A stretch of DNA of 54,314 bases from Poronia punctata (lineage: Eukaryota > Ascomycota > Sordariomycetes > Xylariales > Xylariaceae): positions 1 through 54,314 of the forward strand of contig MU401690.1 of NCBI GenBank assembly GCA_022579005.1. Direction: 5' to 3'. The notes below the pieces were generated by a model. The model was not told where the DNA came from, did no database searches, and was given only the letters and a program-made list of their open reading frames with translations. Below, piece by piece: positions 23,344 to 33,363 of the stretch (within the stretch, counting starts at the first letter, position 1; each line of letters opens with the position of its first letter). Position numbers and translations under genes: made by a program.

Positions 23344-24323
23344 CTACTTCTGCATCTGGAGGGAGGCGATGACGGTGTCAAAGACGCGATGGCCTACCGC
23401 GTTGTAGCCGGGCACGTACTGTGACGATCGAATTCAGTAACGAGATTTCACGAAAGCTAAACAGGGGAAGAGAGAAAGAGAGAAATGATTATTCACTTAC
23501 AGCGGTGCCAAAGGGCTCGACAATAGTATTGTAAGTAGCAATAGGCTTGGTGGAAGCAAGCCAAGTCCAGGTCTCGTTGGTGCCGAAAGTGATGTCGTTA
23601 TTGGGGAACTCGGCCACGATGCTGTTGTACTGATCCTCGGGGATCGAAGGGTCGCGACTACCCGGGTTGTCAAACTGGATGCTGTTGAGGATCGTGACGA
23701 CGTCGAGATTCTTGCCGAAACCGACGCCAGGCGACCCGTGCAGGGAGATGCCGTCGTAGAGCTTCTCCAATCTCGCCTCGTCCCAGCCCCTAGCGTGCTT
23801 GTGAGACTTGATGAATTTCTGGGCTCCTAGGGCACCGTCGACCTCGAAGCGGTGGTCACTATTTTCCACAACCCAGTATTAGAAGACATACGGAGGCTGA
23901 CTGCAGCAGTGCAAACTTACGGAGAGATCCAAGGTGAGTTGGGGGTCACTATGATGTTGAGGATTAGTTTCTATTCAAACCCGACATTGTCATCAAGAGG
24001 GAACGAGGGGGGGGGGGGGGGGGCTTACTGTCCCAACCAAGATCGTGGAGGATGGTGGCGACCGCATGCAGTTCCTTGTCGACCTTGTGCGACAGGGTCT
24101 TGTTGGCGTTGATGGCAGCAGCGCCATACAACCAAGTGCGCATGCAATGCTTGTACAAGTAAGGGACGAATTTCTGAATAATGGCTCTGGCGTCCCGAAC
24201 AATCTCAGTATCCACGACCTCGACACCAGCGACGATGGTGGTAGGGTAATGGGGACGGTGAGGGTAGCAAGATGCTGCTGCGGCTGCTGCCGCGAGCGTG
24301 GTGACGATGTTGACGAATCTCAT
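23344..24323 (-). CDS. Secreted HD-domain protein, cyanamide hydratase-like
   Basis: Four exons on the minus strand: 24323-24029, 23948-23921, 23858-23501 and 23418-23344, coding for 251 residues. Residues 1-18 (MRFVNIV followed by an alanine run) form a signal peptide. The HD-domain metal site is visible as KHCMRTW (His59) and LHDLGWD (His93-Asp94). After the short exon 2, the segment HRFEVDGA and then ISLHGSPG follow, as in the cyanamide hydratase/Ddi2-like group of HD hydrolases. Family members hydrate cyanamide to urea, but many fungal secreted paralogues have no known substrate, so the reaction here is inference. The 28-bp exon 2 is needed to restore phase and gives the family segment M-T-P-N-S. 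Intron 1 holds a run of 17 C on the coding strand directly after the donor. The start was chosen at the signal peptide; the frame is open further upstream. Confidence 0.87.
24007..24023. repeat. Poly-G tract (17 G) in intron 1 of the HD-domain gene
   Basis: Seventeen consecutive G on the plus strand, or C on the coding strand, start 5 bases inside the intron, next to the GTAAG donor. Homopolymers of this length are prone to slippage and to sequencing error. Confidence 0.97.
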
Positions 24324-24463
24324 TTTGACGATAATTTGCGCGTGCTGTGTGCACTTGTGCAAAAGATGTAATGCGAATAAAGAGCTGAGCGATGGACAGT
24401 CGAAGGACGATGCGATGATGATGCAGTTATCGGAATCGTTCAAAACAACAGACACATCTCTAC

Positions 24464-24473
24464 CTATATATAC
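24464..24473 (-). promoter_or_regulatory. Probable TATA box of the HD-domain gene
   Basis: TATATATAG on the minus strand, about 140 bp before the chosen ATG at 24323, a normal spacing for a fungal core promoter with a leader of about 100 nt. This is a motif match only. Confidence 0.4.
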
Positions 24474-26850
24474 ACATTTCTGAGAACTTTATTTTCTCTT
24501 TCGCAACAACGATGCTGACTGTATATCAACTACGCTCATGCGATCTCGTTTCTTTCTTCAGACCGAGATGTACCCAAGTGCTCATCAGTAAGATTAGTCC
24601 TGATTCTAGTTTACCTTGCCTGTCTCATGGTGGCCAATTCCACTCGACCACAACAACACCCCTGCAAACCCACGACTCAGCCAGGTGTGCAATTGTAGAA
24701 GCCGGGGATTGTAATTTGAAAACCTCATGGATTAAAGTCATAGCTGATGTCTTGCTGTTCATCCTGGAATGACTCAACTTGACAAGTTGACAGTTTTGAC
24801 ACCCTGAGTATTTGGCAAGTTCCTCGCCACAAGGTTATCATATCACCAGTTCGATATATCTAACCTAGGTCAGGGTATGCCATAGCTACACTCAACGAGG
24901 TAGTATGGCGGTAACAAGACGCTGAAGGATTCTATTAATAAGCTGTCATGAATCTTATCTTACTAGGTTAGCAAGGTCTAAATGCATGCATGCAAAATGT
25001 CATGCAAGCAATCCGTCCCAAGTGAAGGGTATGTATGAAGTTATGTAGCATCCTGTCAATGTCTCAGGAACTAGCATATTTGACATGAAAAAAGGATTAT
25101 ACGCTCAATGCTGTATCGTATTTTGTTCATATTGTCAGTCGATATATGTGGATTCAAGATGTTAATAGACGATAAATTCGCGGCTCCCCTATGTCAGAGA
25201 GGTAAACGTACACGTACATATTTAGAATAAACAACGACAGTTCTACGCGTACCGGATTTTGTGGGCACCATTACTGCAAGATCGATCGATAATACCGATC
25301 TAGAACATTGCAACGTCCAGGAAGTCACGTCCGTCTAGTATGCTAGGTGTGTGCATGTAAAAGGCATGTATGGTTTGCAGGGTTACATTCCCGCCGCATC
25401 ACCGTCAGATATCCATATTACTAGTCCCTCATCCTCGTGATGACTATCTCGACATCATTCTACCTATAGCACAAATAATATTATAATTCAAGGACAACCG
25501 GACCTTATCTATTACATAAGAACAAAACATCCATGCACCGTCTTGATCCCCCAAACTCGGGCGTATCGGCTGAGACAAAATGAATTGTAGATGGAACTCC
25601 CCGGGAAAAAGAACAGTAAGTTTATGTTTCTGACTACCGAGAAGAAGGATCATTTGTTCAGCATATTCCTTGGCAGTATGGTAGACTTCGAAATGGGGTG
25701 TCTGTCTCATTCCTCAAAACATGTCAACGTACGACTAGATCTTATACCTACAAATACGTTGCGTAGGTACCGTATAATATAATAACGAAACACTCCATAT
25801 CATATGTGATTGATGCTCCTGTCATGAGCTGCTTACTGACTCGAACCAACCGCGCGTTTATATCTCTTCGTTTAATTGTCTACATTGGCAATGAAGAAAA
25901 CGTGAATAATACTCGGAAAATGTACGAGTAGAAACGAAGAAGTTGGCATAGTAACCCGCGCCCTAATCTAGACTAGCACGACACATTTTCAGCTCTACAC
26001 GCTAAGCCCAAATGGAACAGGCTCGTATTTCAACCCCTTTCTAATCAGCCTGTTAAACTCCCTCTTCTAATCTAACCTTGGTGTACCAATTCACTTGACC
26101 TCCCATGATGGAGTCGGCAAGATCTTGATGCAAACAAGAAAGGAGTAGGAAGAAAGGTTACAAGATAGGCCAAACGACATTATACTTACGTACGTAAAGC
26201 CATCGCGCCACAATTCCCGTCGCCAAACGACGTTATCTGGAGCGGACAGGCAGACAGGGTGGCTGTCTTCCTCCGCTGCCTTCTGCTTTCCACGTCCGTG
26301 GCGCTCAGCTAATAAGCATGTCATTTGCAAAAGAACAAAAACAAACAAGGAAGACCGGGTCGTTTATCGGCGGGCAGGTACATACGAGTAAATGTACAAT
26401 TCCATATCCACCTTATCTAATAACAAGCATCAAGCACGTTCTCTTGCAAAATGTCTAGAGTAACACGTGCCTTATGTACTCGTATACACGTACGTACATA
26501 TTACATAGATCTCCGCCTATTATCCCTGTTCTCAGCTGAAAATTTGTTACTTGGGATGTATTACAAATCTACGAGTACAGCGTGCAGTAGGTCTAGGTAC
26601 CTAGCACAGGTGACAGAGATACCTATCCGCAGTAGACTTGACTGACTGGGTTAGATTACGCCGACAGGACGCCTCACATGATTTTTGTCGCTGCAATCTA
26701 AAATCAACCACCCTGCTGCAGCAACATGTCCGAAAACCTGTATCCCTACAATTTATTTCGAAAGCAACTCCCCCTCTTGATGTAACGGTAAAGGAAAACA
26801 TCCCAAACATTAGGTAACTCCCGCGTCGCAGTCTGTGTGCGCCGAGAAGA
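24474..26850. other. Intergenic, no gene recognised; carries a half-copy of the second MITE family
   Basis: Open frames are short and unsupported. Around 25990-26085 the sequence follows the left arm and interior of the MITE at 13671-13969 (CAGCTCTACACGC(T/C)AAGCCC, then (G)GACAGGCT, then CCCTTTCTA). No inverted partner arm was found near it, so it is a fragment. Confidence 0.5.
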
Positions 26851-28515
26851 ATGTCTTCCGCTCCGGACCCGGCTATCGTCCCGCAAGCGCAACCAGGTCT
26901 TGGCCATGACTTGGCCGTGAAGCAGGGACCGGCGACAGTGACAAGCCAAGCGGATCCCGAAACCGGCACCGCCGCCGCGGCGACGGCTAGAAGCGGGGTG
27001 GATAACACCGTCGCGCAAGCGTTAGCGTCGGGCCCGGAAGATGAGGAGGATATTCCCATGACGTCCAAATGGGAGATATGGTCGTGGTACGCGTACTACG
27101 TCGGTGCCAACGGGCTGGCACTATTCAACTTCGGCCCCACGGCGTTCCAAAACCTTTTATCCCAGGCTGCACCTGCAGACACGGGTTTGCTGCCGTTCGC
27201 TGGTCGCGACCGCAACGTTAACAGCATTGTGCTGCTCGCCAACGGCATCAGCTTCGCGTTGCAAGCCGTGCTCTTCATTGTTATTGGCTCGTATGCCGAC
27301 TTTGGCTCTGGTCGTCGCTGGATCCTCTTCTTTTGGTCTGTCTTATCCTTCGGTGTTGGCTTCGCGTGGTTCGCTGTTCATGAACCTTCCCGTTGGAAAG
27401 CAGGCGTTGCCCTGTACATCGTCGGCCTGATTTGTTATCAGCTCACTCTGACCTACTGGACCGCGGCATTCCCGTCACTAGCCCGGAACACCCCGCATAT
27501 GAGAGACGCCGCTCGCGCTTATGCCGCGGGAGAGCTGGGCCAGGCCGAGTACGACCGCAGGGATGAGGTAGAGCGGAGCAGGTTGAGCAACGTGGCCTTC
27601 TGTGTGCAGAGTCTCGGCGAAATCGTGATTCTTGCCATTATAGTCGGTATCCTATTTCGCGTGAATGTCAATGTTAGCACCGAGGCCAACAACTGGGGCC
27701 TGAGCGTGCTCATCGCCTTTGCTACCGCCGTCTGGCTTGTCCTGTCCATACCGTGGTTTGTCCTAGAAAAGAAACGGCCAGGGCTGAAGATACCGCCGGG
27801 ACAAAATGTCATCAGCGTCGGCTTCTGGCAGCTCAAAGAAGCCCTGGCGAAAGTCTGGCATCTGAAGCAGTCTCTGATATACCTTGTCGGATATTTCCTG
27901 CTCGGCGACTCTCTCAACACCACAGTCACCGTCATCGCGACTCTGCAGAACGAGGTCGTGTCCTACGATACTCTAACCCTGACTTACCTCCTCATAGTTG
28001 GAATCGCCGCCCAAGCCGTAGGGATCGCCGGTTACTGGTGGCTGCAGAAACACTACAACATAAGCGCCAAGACTATGTTCAACCTTGTCATGGTTGGTAT
28101 TATCCTCCTCGATGGTTGGGGCATGATCGGTAACTGGACCGACAACTTCGGATTCCACCACGTGTGGGAAGTCTGGCTGTACCAGACCTTCTACGGCCTA
28201 TTTGTGTGCCAGTGGTACTCATACTCGCAGATCATGATATCGTCCGTCACGCCGCGCGGCCACGAGTTCTTGTTCTTCTCCCTCTTCACCATTATCGGGA
28301 AGACCTCGTCCTTCATCGGCCCCTTCGTCAGCAGTGCCATCATCGACGCATCCCCAGGACACAACAACAATAGTGCGCCTTTCTACTTCCTTTTCGCTCT
28401 TAGCCTGGTGAGTGCCGCTGGTCTCTGGCTGTTCCTAGACTTGGATAAGAGTGCGAGGGAACAGGAAGCCTTTCTAGCGCATGAGAAAATTGAGATGACG
28501 GCGAAGGGACAGTGA
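26851..28515 (+). CDS. atg22: Atg22-like vacuolar effluxer (UMF1/MFS family)
   Basis: A single uninterrupted frame of 554 residues. The first 70 or so residues are hydrophilic and Ala/Gln-rich. The Atg22 core starts at TSKWEIWSWYAYY (about 71), the usual opening of this family, followed by FGPTAFQNLL and the loop SYADFGSGRR between membrane helices. Later family signatures include the large cytosolic loop after LARNTPHMRDA and the C-terminal segment EFLFFSLFTIIGKTSSFIGP. About 12 membrane helices can be traced. Yeast Atg22 exports amino acids released by autophagic breakdown from the vacuole; ascomycetes often carry several paralogues, so the exact physiological role here is inferred. Its 3' end faces that of the ZIP4 gene, 327 bp apart. 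Confidence 0.92.
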   Translation: MSSAPDPAIVPQAQPGLGHDLAVKQGPATVTSQADPETGTAAAATARSGVDNTVAQALASGPEDEEDIPMTSKWEIWSWYAYYVGANGLALFNFGPTAFQNLLSQAAPADTGLLPFAGRDRNVNSIVLLANGISFALQAVLFIVIGSYADFGSGRRWILFFWSVLSFGVGFAWFAVHEPSRWKAGVALYIVGLICYQLTLTYWTAAFPSLARNTPHMRDAARAYAAGELGQAEYDRRDEVERSRLSNVAFCVQSLGEIVILAIIVGILFRVNVNVSTEANNWGLSVLIAFATAVWLVLSIPWFVLEKKRPGLKIPPGQNVISVGFWQLKEALAKVWHLKQSLIYLVGYFLLGDSLNTTVTVIATLQNEVVSYDTLTLTYLLIVGIAAQAVGIAGYWWLQKHYNISAKTMFNLVMVGIILLDGWGMIGNWTDNFGFHHVWEVWLYQTFYGLFVCQWYSYSQIMISSVTPRGHEFLFFSLFTIIGKTSSFIGPFVSSAIIDASPGHNNNSAPFYFLFALSLVSAAGLWLFLDLDKSAREQEAFLAHEKIEMTAKGQ

Positions 28516-28842
28516 ATTAGAGAATGAACGATGCCATCACATACTTATCCTCCCCCTCTTGGGCATAGCTTAGACAGGCAAATGATCTCTGTACGTGCCT
28601 AGTGAACGTGCGTTACAGGCCCAGAGTGCTCTCAAAACGACCTGACTGGATAATAAGTACTACTTACATATCAGGAGTCATATTACCATCCCGCCGTTGA
28701 CCTTGAAATCCTTCAGTGTACCCACATGCGCGAAAGACCGTGAACTATGTCGGCCATGGCGAGAGCATTCCCATAGACTGTAACATACTGAGCTTACGAA
28801 CCTAGGTAGGCTTCTGAAAATGCGTTCAACGGCACCTTGCTT
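28516..28842. other. Convergent intergenic region between atg22 and ZIP4
   Basis: Holds both 3' ends. ACCTAGGTAGG at 28800-28810 is one of the dispersed CCTAGG palindromes. Nothing else was noticed. Confidence 0.5.
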
Positions 28843-31800
28843 CTATCCAGTGTCAGTATCGACAGGATCCCATTTCAGCATAGTGAGGTTTTGCTGAATT
28901 TTTCTTTCTAGTTTGCCGCCATCCTGCAACTGATGAGCAAGTGTCAGGGAGTGTGATGTCCAGGCTTTGCTCAATTCTTCTTCATGGCTGTAGGACAAGT
29001 CGACGCCGTGATTGAATACCGTAATGGTAATCCACTCCAATTCAATATCGGGAAAAGGTCGCTCGAACTGGACAGGGTCAGCAGGACGCAAGGGGGCAGC
29101 TGTTGTTGGCATCGGAAACCTACATCTACCGACTTTTCGACCATATCGCATATTTTCTTGACTAGGTCCAGTGCGACCTCATTCTCCATCGGGAGAGTAG
29201 CTTTAATCAAACAGCGCAGATACTTCGCCAGAGCCGCACCATCAAACCCCCCAACCTCCCATATTTGAGTGACAAGCTCACGTATTGTACGGTACAAGAC
29301 TGTGGGACGCGTCAACTTCCTTCAGTCGGGACAAACGGGCGGGCTATATGTACCTTTTGCAGGGACATCATCGCATCTGAGGATGCAGTCTCCCATTGCT
29401 TGATAGGTCAATACGTTCGCGACGAGTTGAGTCTTGAGGATGATGCCTTTTAAGTCATCCTATGACTTCAAGCAAGTGGCCCCTTCGAACTCGAACACTA
29501 AGAGTGTTGATAGTTTAGAGTCGAGATCATCTCGTAAATCCCCTTCCAAACCACCCGACCTCGACTCTAATGTATTGTGGAACTGCTGTATATGACGACG
29601 CATGTCGAGATAATCTTGGAGTTGTTGTTCAGTGTTGTCCCCAGAGCGTGCCAGCGCTAGAAGAACCAAAGCTGCCATGAAATTGCAGAACATGCCGCGC
29701 AAAGAACAATCGGCGGCCGTCTGGGCGGGGATGTCCGCTGGGTAACATGATAGCACTGAGAGACAGCATTCGAAAATGCGGACGACATGACGTGCTTCCC
29801 ACACTGTAGCCTTTTCGAGGCCGAGATTATACGCATTCTTGCAAAACCAGTTCAGCTCATCGATGGTAAAAAGCCTATCTCCTCTGCATTCCCTCCATTC
29901 TTTTTCAATCGCTTCGACAGCTAGGGTTGAGTATCAGTAGGAAAGTTCCACCGGAAAAAGGTTAGATACATGCGGGTTAGAGTCGTACCAGTCTTGAAGA
30001 TTTGACAAAGGTCTTCCACCAGCGAGTCACGATCAGCATTAATGCGTTCTTCGTCGTTCAAGACCGACACTTCTAGGCGTATCAATGTTCGTAACAGGGC
30101 CGGTAGGTGTATGTTGCTTGACGAATGAGGATGTGAGTTATAATTGAGAACGAGATATCGCAACGCCTCGATCGTACTGATTTTGTCTTGTGCCTTCTGT
30201 GCCTCGAGGCAACATGCGTACAAGTATTGCGGACTTGAAGCTGTGCAAGTCCTGATCTGCTCCAGACATTTTAATGAATAATCTATATCTTCTTGTTTCA
30301 GAGCAACTTTGAATGCAAGATACAGCGTCATTGGTTCTTTCAACGTAACTTCGTCCATCGTACGAAGAATATTGGTAGCAGATATTATATCATTTTGTCG
30401 GATGGAACAAAGAAGCAACTTCCTAAGCCCCCATCAGCACTTGTGTATGTATCCACTGGCGGTAACGCATCTACAGAGGCTTACCTGGATATTTTCCCCA
30501 TATTTGATGGCCCCGATTGCTGGAGGGACGAGTGCAGACCTACCTGACACCATTTGGCTGCTAGGTCAAACTTTTCCCGGCCGAACTCAGCGTCGGCTAT
30601 CTTCCAAATCAGCTATCAAACGTTAGTTCCGAATCAATACACCGCTCCATGGTTGACAAACTACTTGGATTCCGACGGCTGTATTTACTGCCAAGGGCTT
30701 TCCTGTGTTCTGCTCAAGGCGGTCCAACATTATTTTGACCGCTTGTATGGATTCAGGAGAGCCTTCGCGAACTGCCATATGCGTACGCAAAACAAGACAT
30801 TTGTCGACCCACAAATCGTGCCCAAGAGGAAGTAAATACACCAGCAAGAACTCCTCCAAAACAGCACTAGCCAGCCTGGTATTCTTCTCGTCAAGTCTCC
30901 GTATATGGTGCATCAATAGCTTGAAAGATGACTCGGACACGTCGATACTTTTCATCATACGTCGCAATATTCCAGCATACGCGTCACTATCGAATGTTTC
31001 TGCTGGAGAGCTGAGTAGGAGTTCGATCCGTAAAAGGAGGACAATGAGTTTATCGCCAAGCTCAGATTCGATGTAGGCTACGTGGTTTTCGGCACGGTCA
31101 AAGTAGTCGGGAGTTCGCATATCTAGATAGACCTGGACCAGAGCTTGAGATATGGCGAGCCTCAACTCCAGTGCATCCCTTGAAAGCCGGTCTAAATCCT
31201 GGGCGTTGAGTAGCTCGTGGGCTCTTTCCAGCCATTTGACGGCTAGAACCGAGTTCTTCTTTTTGGCCAAGCCCCTTCCTATCTCGAACAACGCATCAGC
31301 AAGCTTCTCAGCTGATGCGGGATCGGTGAGTTTCCGCATCACTTTCTCGGCTGTCCCGTATAGGTGTTCGGCGACGTCTATTCGATCTTCCTCCCAAGCC
31401 TGCACGTGTTTCAGTCAACGCATACACTTTGCAAATTTCGCGACGGATCCCTGTTTACCAGCACAATACGAAGCGTGGTGTAGTCGGCCTCGAGCTGGCT
31501 GCATGTATGCAAATCTTCTGCCGACGAGCTCTGGAGACGCTGCAGGAGTCCGTTATAATCAACGGCTTTCTGCAGAACCCAAAGAGCAAATGCAAATTCG
31601 CCTTGGGCTGTGGCATGTAAGTAATATGATTCCGGCTGTGAAACTGCCAGATAACACTTACCAATACAACATCGAGCTGTCTTGATCGCGATTTTTACCA
31701 ACTGTATGATAACTGTTGGCGAGGTTTCGTCATTCCGTAAAGACAGGGATAGAACCGAAAATGACATAACTCGCACAAGGACAAAAAGTCTGTCCTTAGA

Positions 31801-32134
31801 GGGCGTATCACTCCCAGTGATTCCCCGCTTCTCCTGAGTGCACCAATTCCACAGGGAAACGCCGGCTGTGTGTAGTTGGGCATGATTCTGGGTACCCAGA
31901 GATCGGCCATTACCGATTGTGAGCGCATTGATATGGGCTTCCAGCTCGTCGCTCAAGCTCTGTAGAGTCGTTTCAGTGGCTTCAGCGAGCGGCTGTTCCC
32001 GGAGATTACTGCAGAATTCTTGAAAGATGAGCATATCAAGCGTAGCAAATCAGAATACAGCGCCACCTACGAACGACGGTATCAATGAGTTGACCCCTGT
32101 CGCTAGGAGTGGATGCTGATGTCTGTTGTTCCAT
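28843..32134 (-). pseudogene. ZIP4: Meiosis protein ZIP4/SPO22, with an in-frame TAG at codon 777
   Basis: Nine exons on the minus strand: 32134-32071, 32018-31662, 31607-31459, 31399-30662, 30612-30485, 30422-29989, 29920-29354, 29299-29124 and 29067-28843. All phases close, giving 946 codons including the stop. The protein is a TPR-type helical scaffold, the ZMM factor that promotes crossovers and synapsis in meiosis. Family landmarks, remembered not searched, are SLWNWCTQ near the N-terminus, ALWVLQKAVDY, KWCQVGLHS, DELNWFCKNAYNLGL, the ...LYRT(I)REL...IW segment, KATLPMENEVALDL and ELEWITITVFNHGVDL near the C-terminus. In exon 7 the frame reads ...CLKS-TAG-DDLKGII, where the family expects Trp. 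Homology continues in frame for 169 more residues across two further introns, so the stop is a point mutation, a sequencing error or a readthrough site, not the true end. Everything else is intact. If the stop is not real, call this a normal gene. Confidence 0.85.
29460..29462 (-). other. In-frame TAG in ZIP4 exon 7 (expected TGG)
   Basis: The plus strand reads CTA in the context TCCTATGAC. A single change from CCA (Trp, TGG, on the coding strand) would create it: C to T at 29461 in a CpA dinucleotide, exactly the RIP-preferred change. No GT-AG intron that removes the stop and keeps the conserved flanking residues was found. Confidence 0.85.
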
Positions 32135-33363
32135 GGCGACAGCGGCAAGGCCAGTATCTCCACGGAGTGAGCGATGTGGTATTATTTACTGGAGTCTGTC
32201 AACCAGTCAGGAATCCCGCTAGGCACCCAGGAAAGGTGTGTAGGCAGTCCACCTCTACCTAGCGCAAAGAGACGGCAGTCACCTCGGCTGGCCACAGTGG
32301 ATGGCGTATAGGTTTATGTGCTTCAATGATTGGTAGGTAAGACTGGTTACAACTTCACTTTTCTAGTTATATGGTACTGTTTCGTGGTGACCAGAAGTCA
32401 TCAACATTGTTCGAGACCGCACCCATGCTGGTCATGTGGTAGAGTTGGATGGAAGGATCTACAATTATCGTCTACCACCCGCCACATTTATCTGTATGAA
32501 GATGATTGGGCTTTGAACGACTCTATCAAGAGGCGAGTGGGCAGGAAACCGCGTTCCAGACCCCTGCCCGTTTCAACATCAACTAGGTAGCATGACTGCC
32601 CGTAGGAAGCGACGATGAAATCACCATGCTGCAGCCATCGACTCGTGCCTACCCGCTTGTCTGTTTATAGGCAGGGCGCATATCCCTCATGACATACCCA
32701 ATGTACCTTCCGAGGATGTATATAGAGGTATACGGACAGGAAAAGCACCGTGGTTGGTAGGAAAACTTTCCGTGCTAGGGTCATGTATGTTTACGTATGG
32801 TAGGCTTTGCCTACAAAGAATTGCAATGAAATACTCTACCTTTTCTACCCGGACGAGCTGAAAGGTCCGATCAATAGATACCGCCATGAAACAAAAATAG
32901 CAAGGAGTTTGCCGAGTATGTCATTGCGATACGTAGAAGTGGCGAAATTAAGTCGGAGGCCCCCAGATTATGCACTTTGCTCACATCATCCACACAATCT
33001 ACTTCAGACATAGGAGAGGGTCCCGCATACTAGGTATTAGTTGTAACTCACATTCTGTGCTACCATTGGGGAGCTGCAAGAAAACGGCAGTGCAGCTATT
33101 AAACGCCATATCCGCCATGTGGGCTCATAATTCGAAAGCATACATCGGAGATGGCAGTATATGTGGCAAAATAGGATTAATAAAGGACCCCACGAACCGG
33201 AAGCTGGGAAAGAGTCACGTTGAATAGTAGACTGGCGGGGGGCATCAACCTAGGATTTATTTTGTATCTTCTAGCAACGGTCTCGATCAAAGTCATCGAA
33301 CTGCTGTCATAAGCTCCTTTTATCTAATATTTATACTATGTATCCGAATACCGATTGAAATTG
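32135..33363. other. Intergenic between ZIP4 and the Zn2Cys6 regulator
   Basis: No supported gene. Open frames at 32330-32590 and 32807-33227 lack recognisable domains and do not join into an exon chain. Confidence 0.5.

Noticed and set aside
29320..29500. An intron that would remove the ZIP4 TAG
   Set aside because: The only nearby GT...TAG pair spans about 39 bp, is too short and would delete conserved residues just before the stop.
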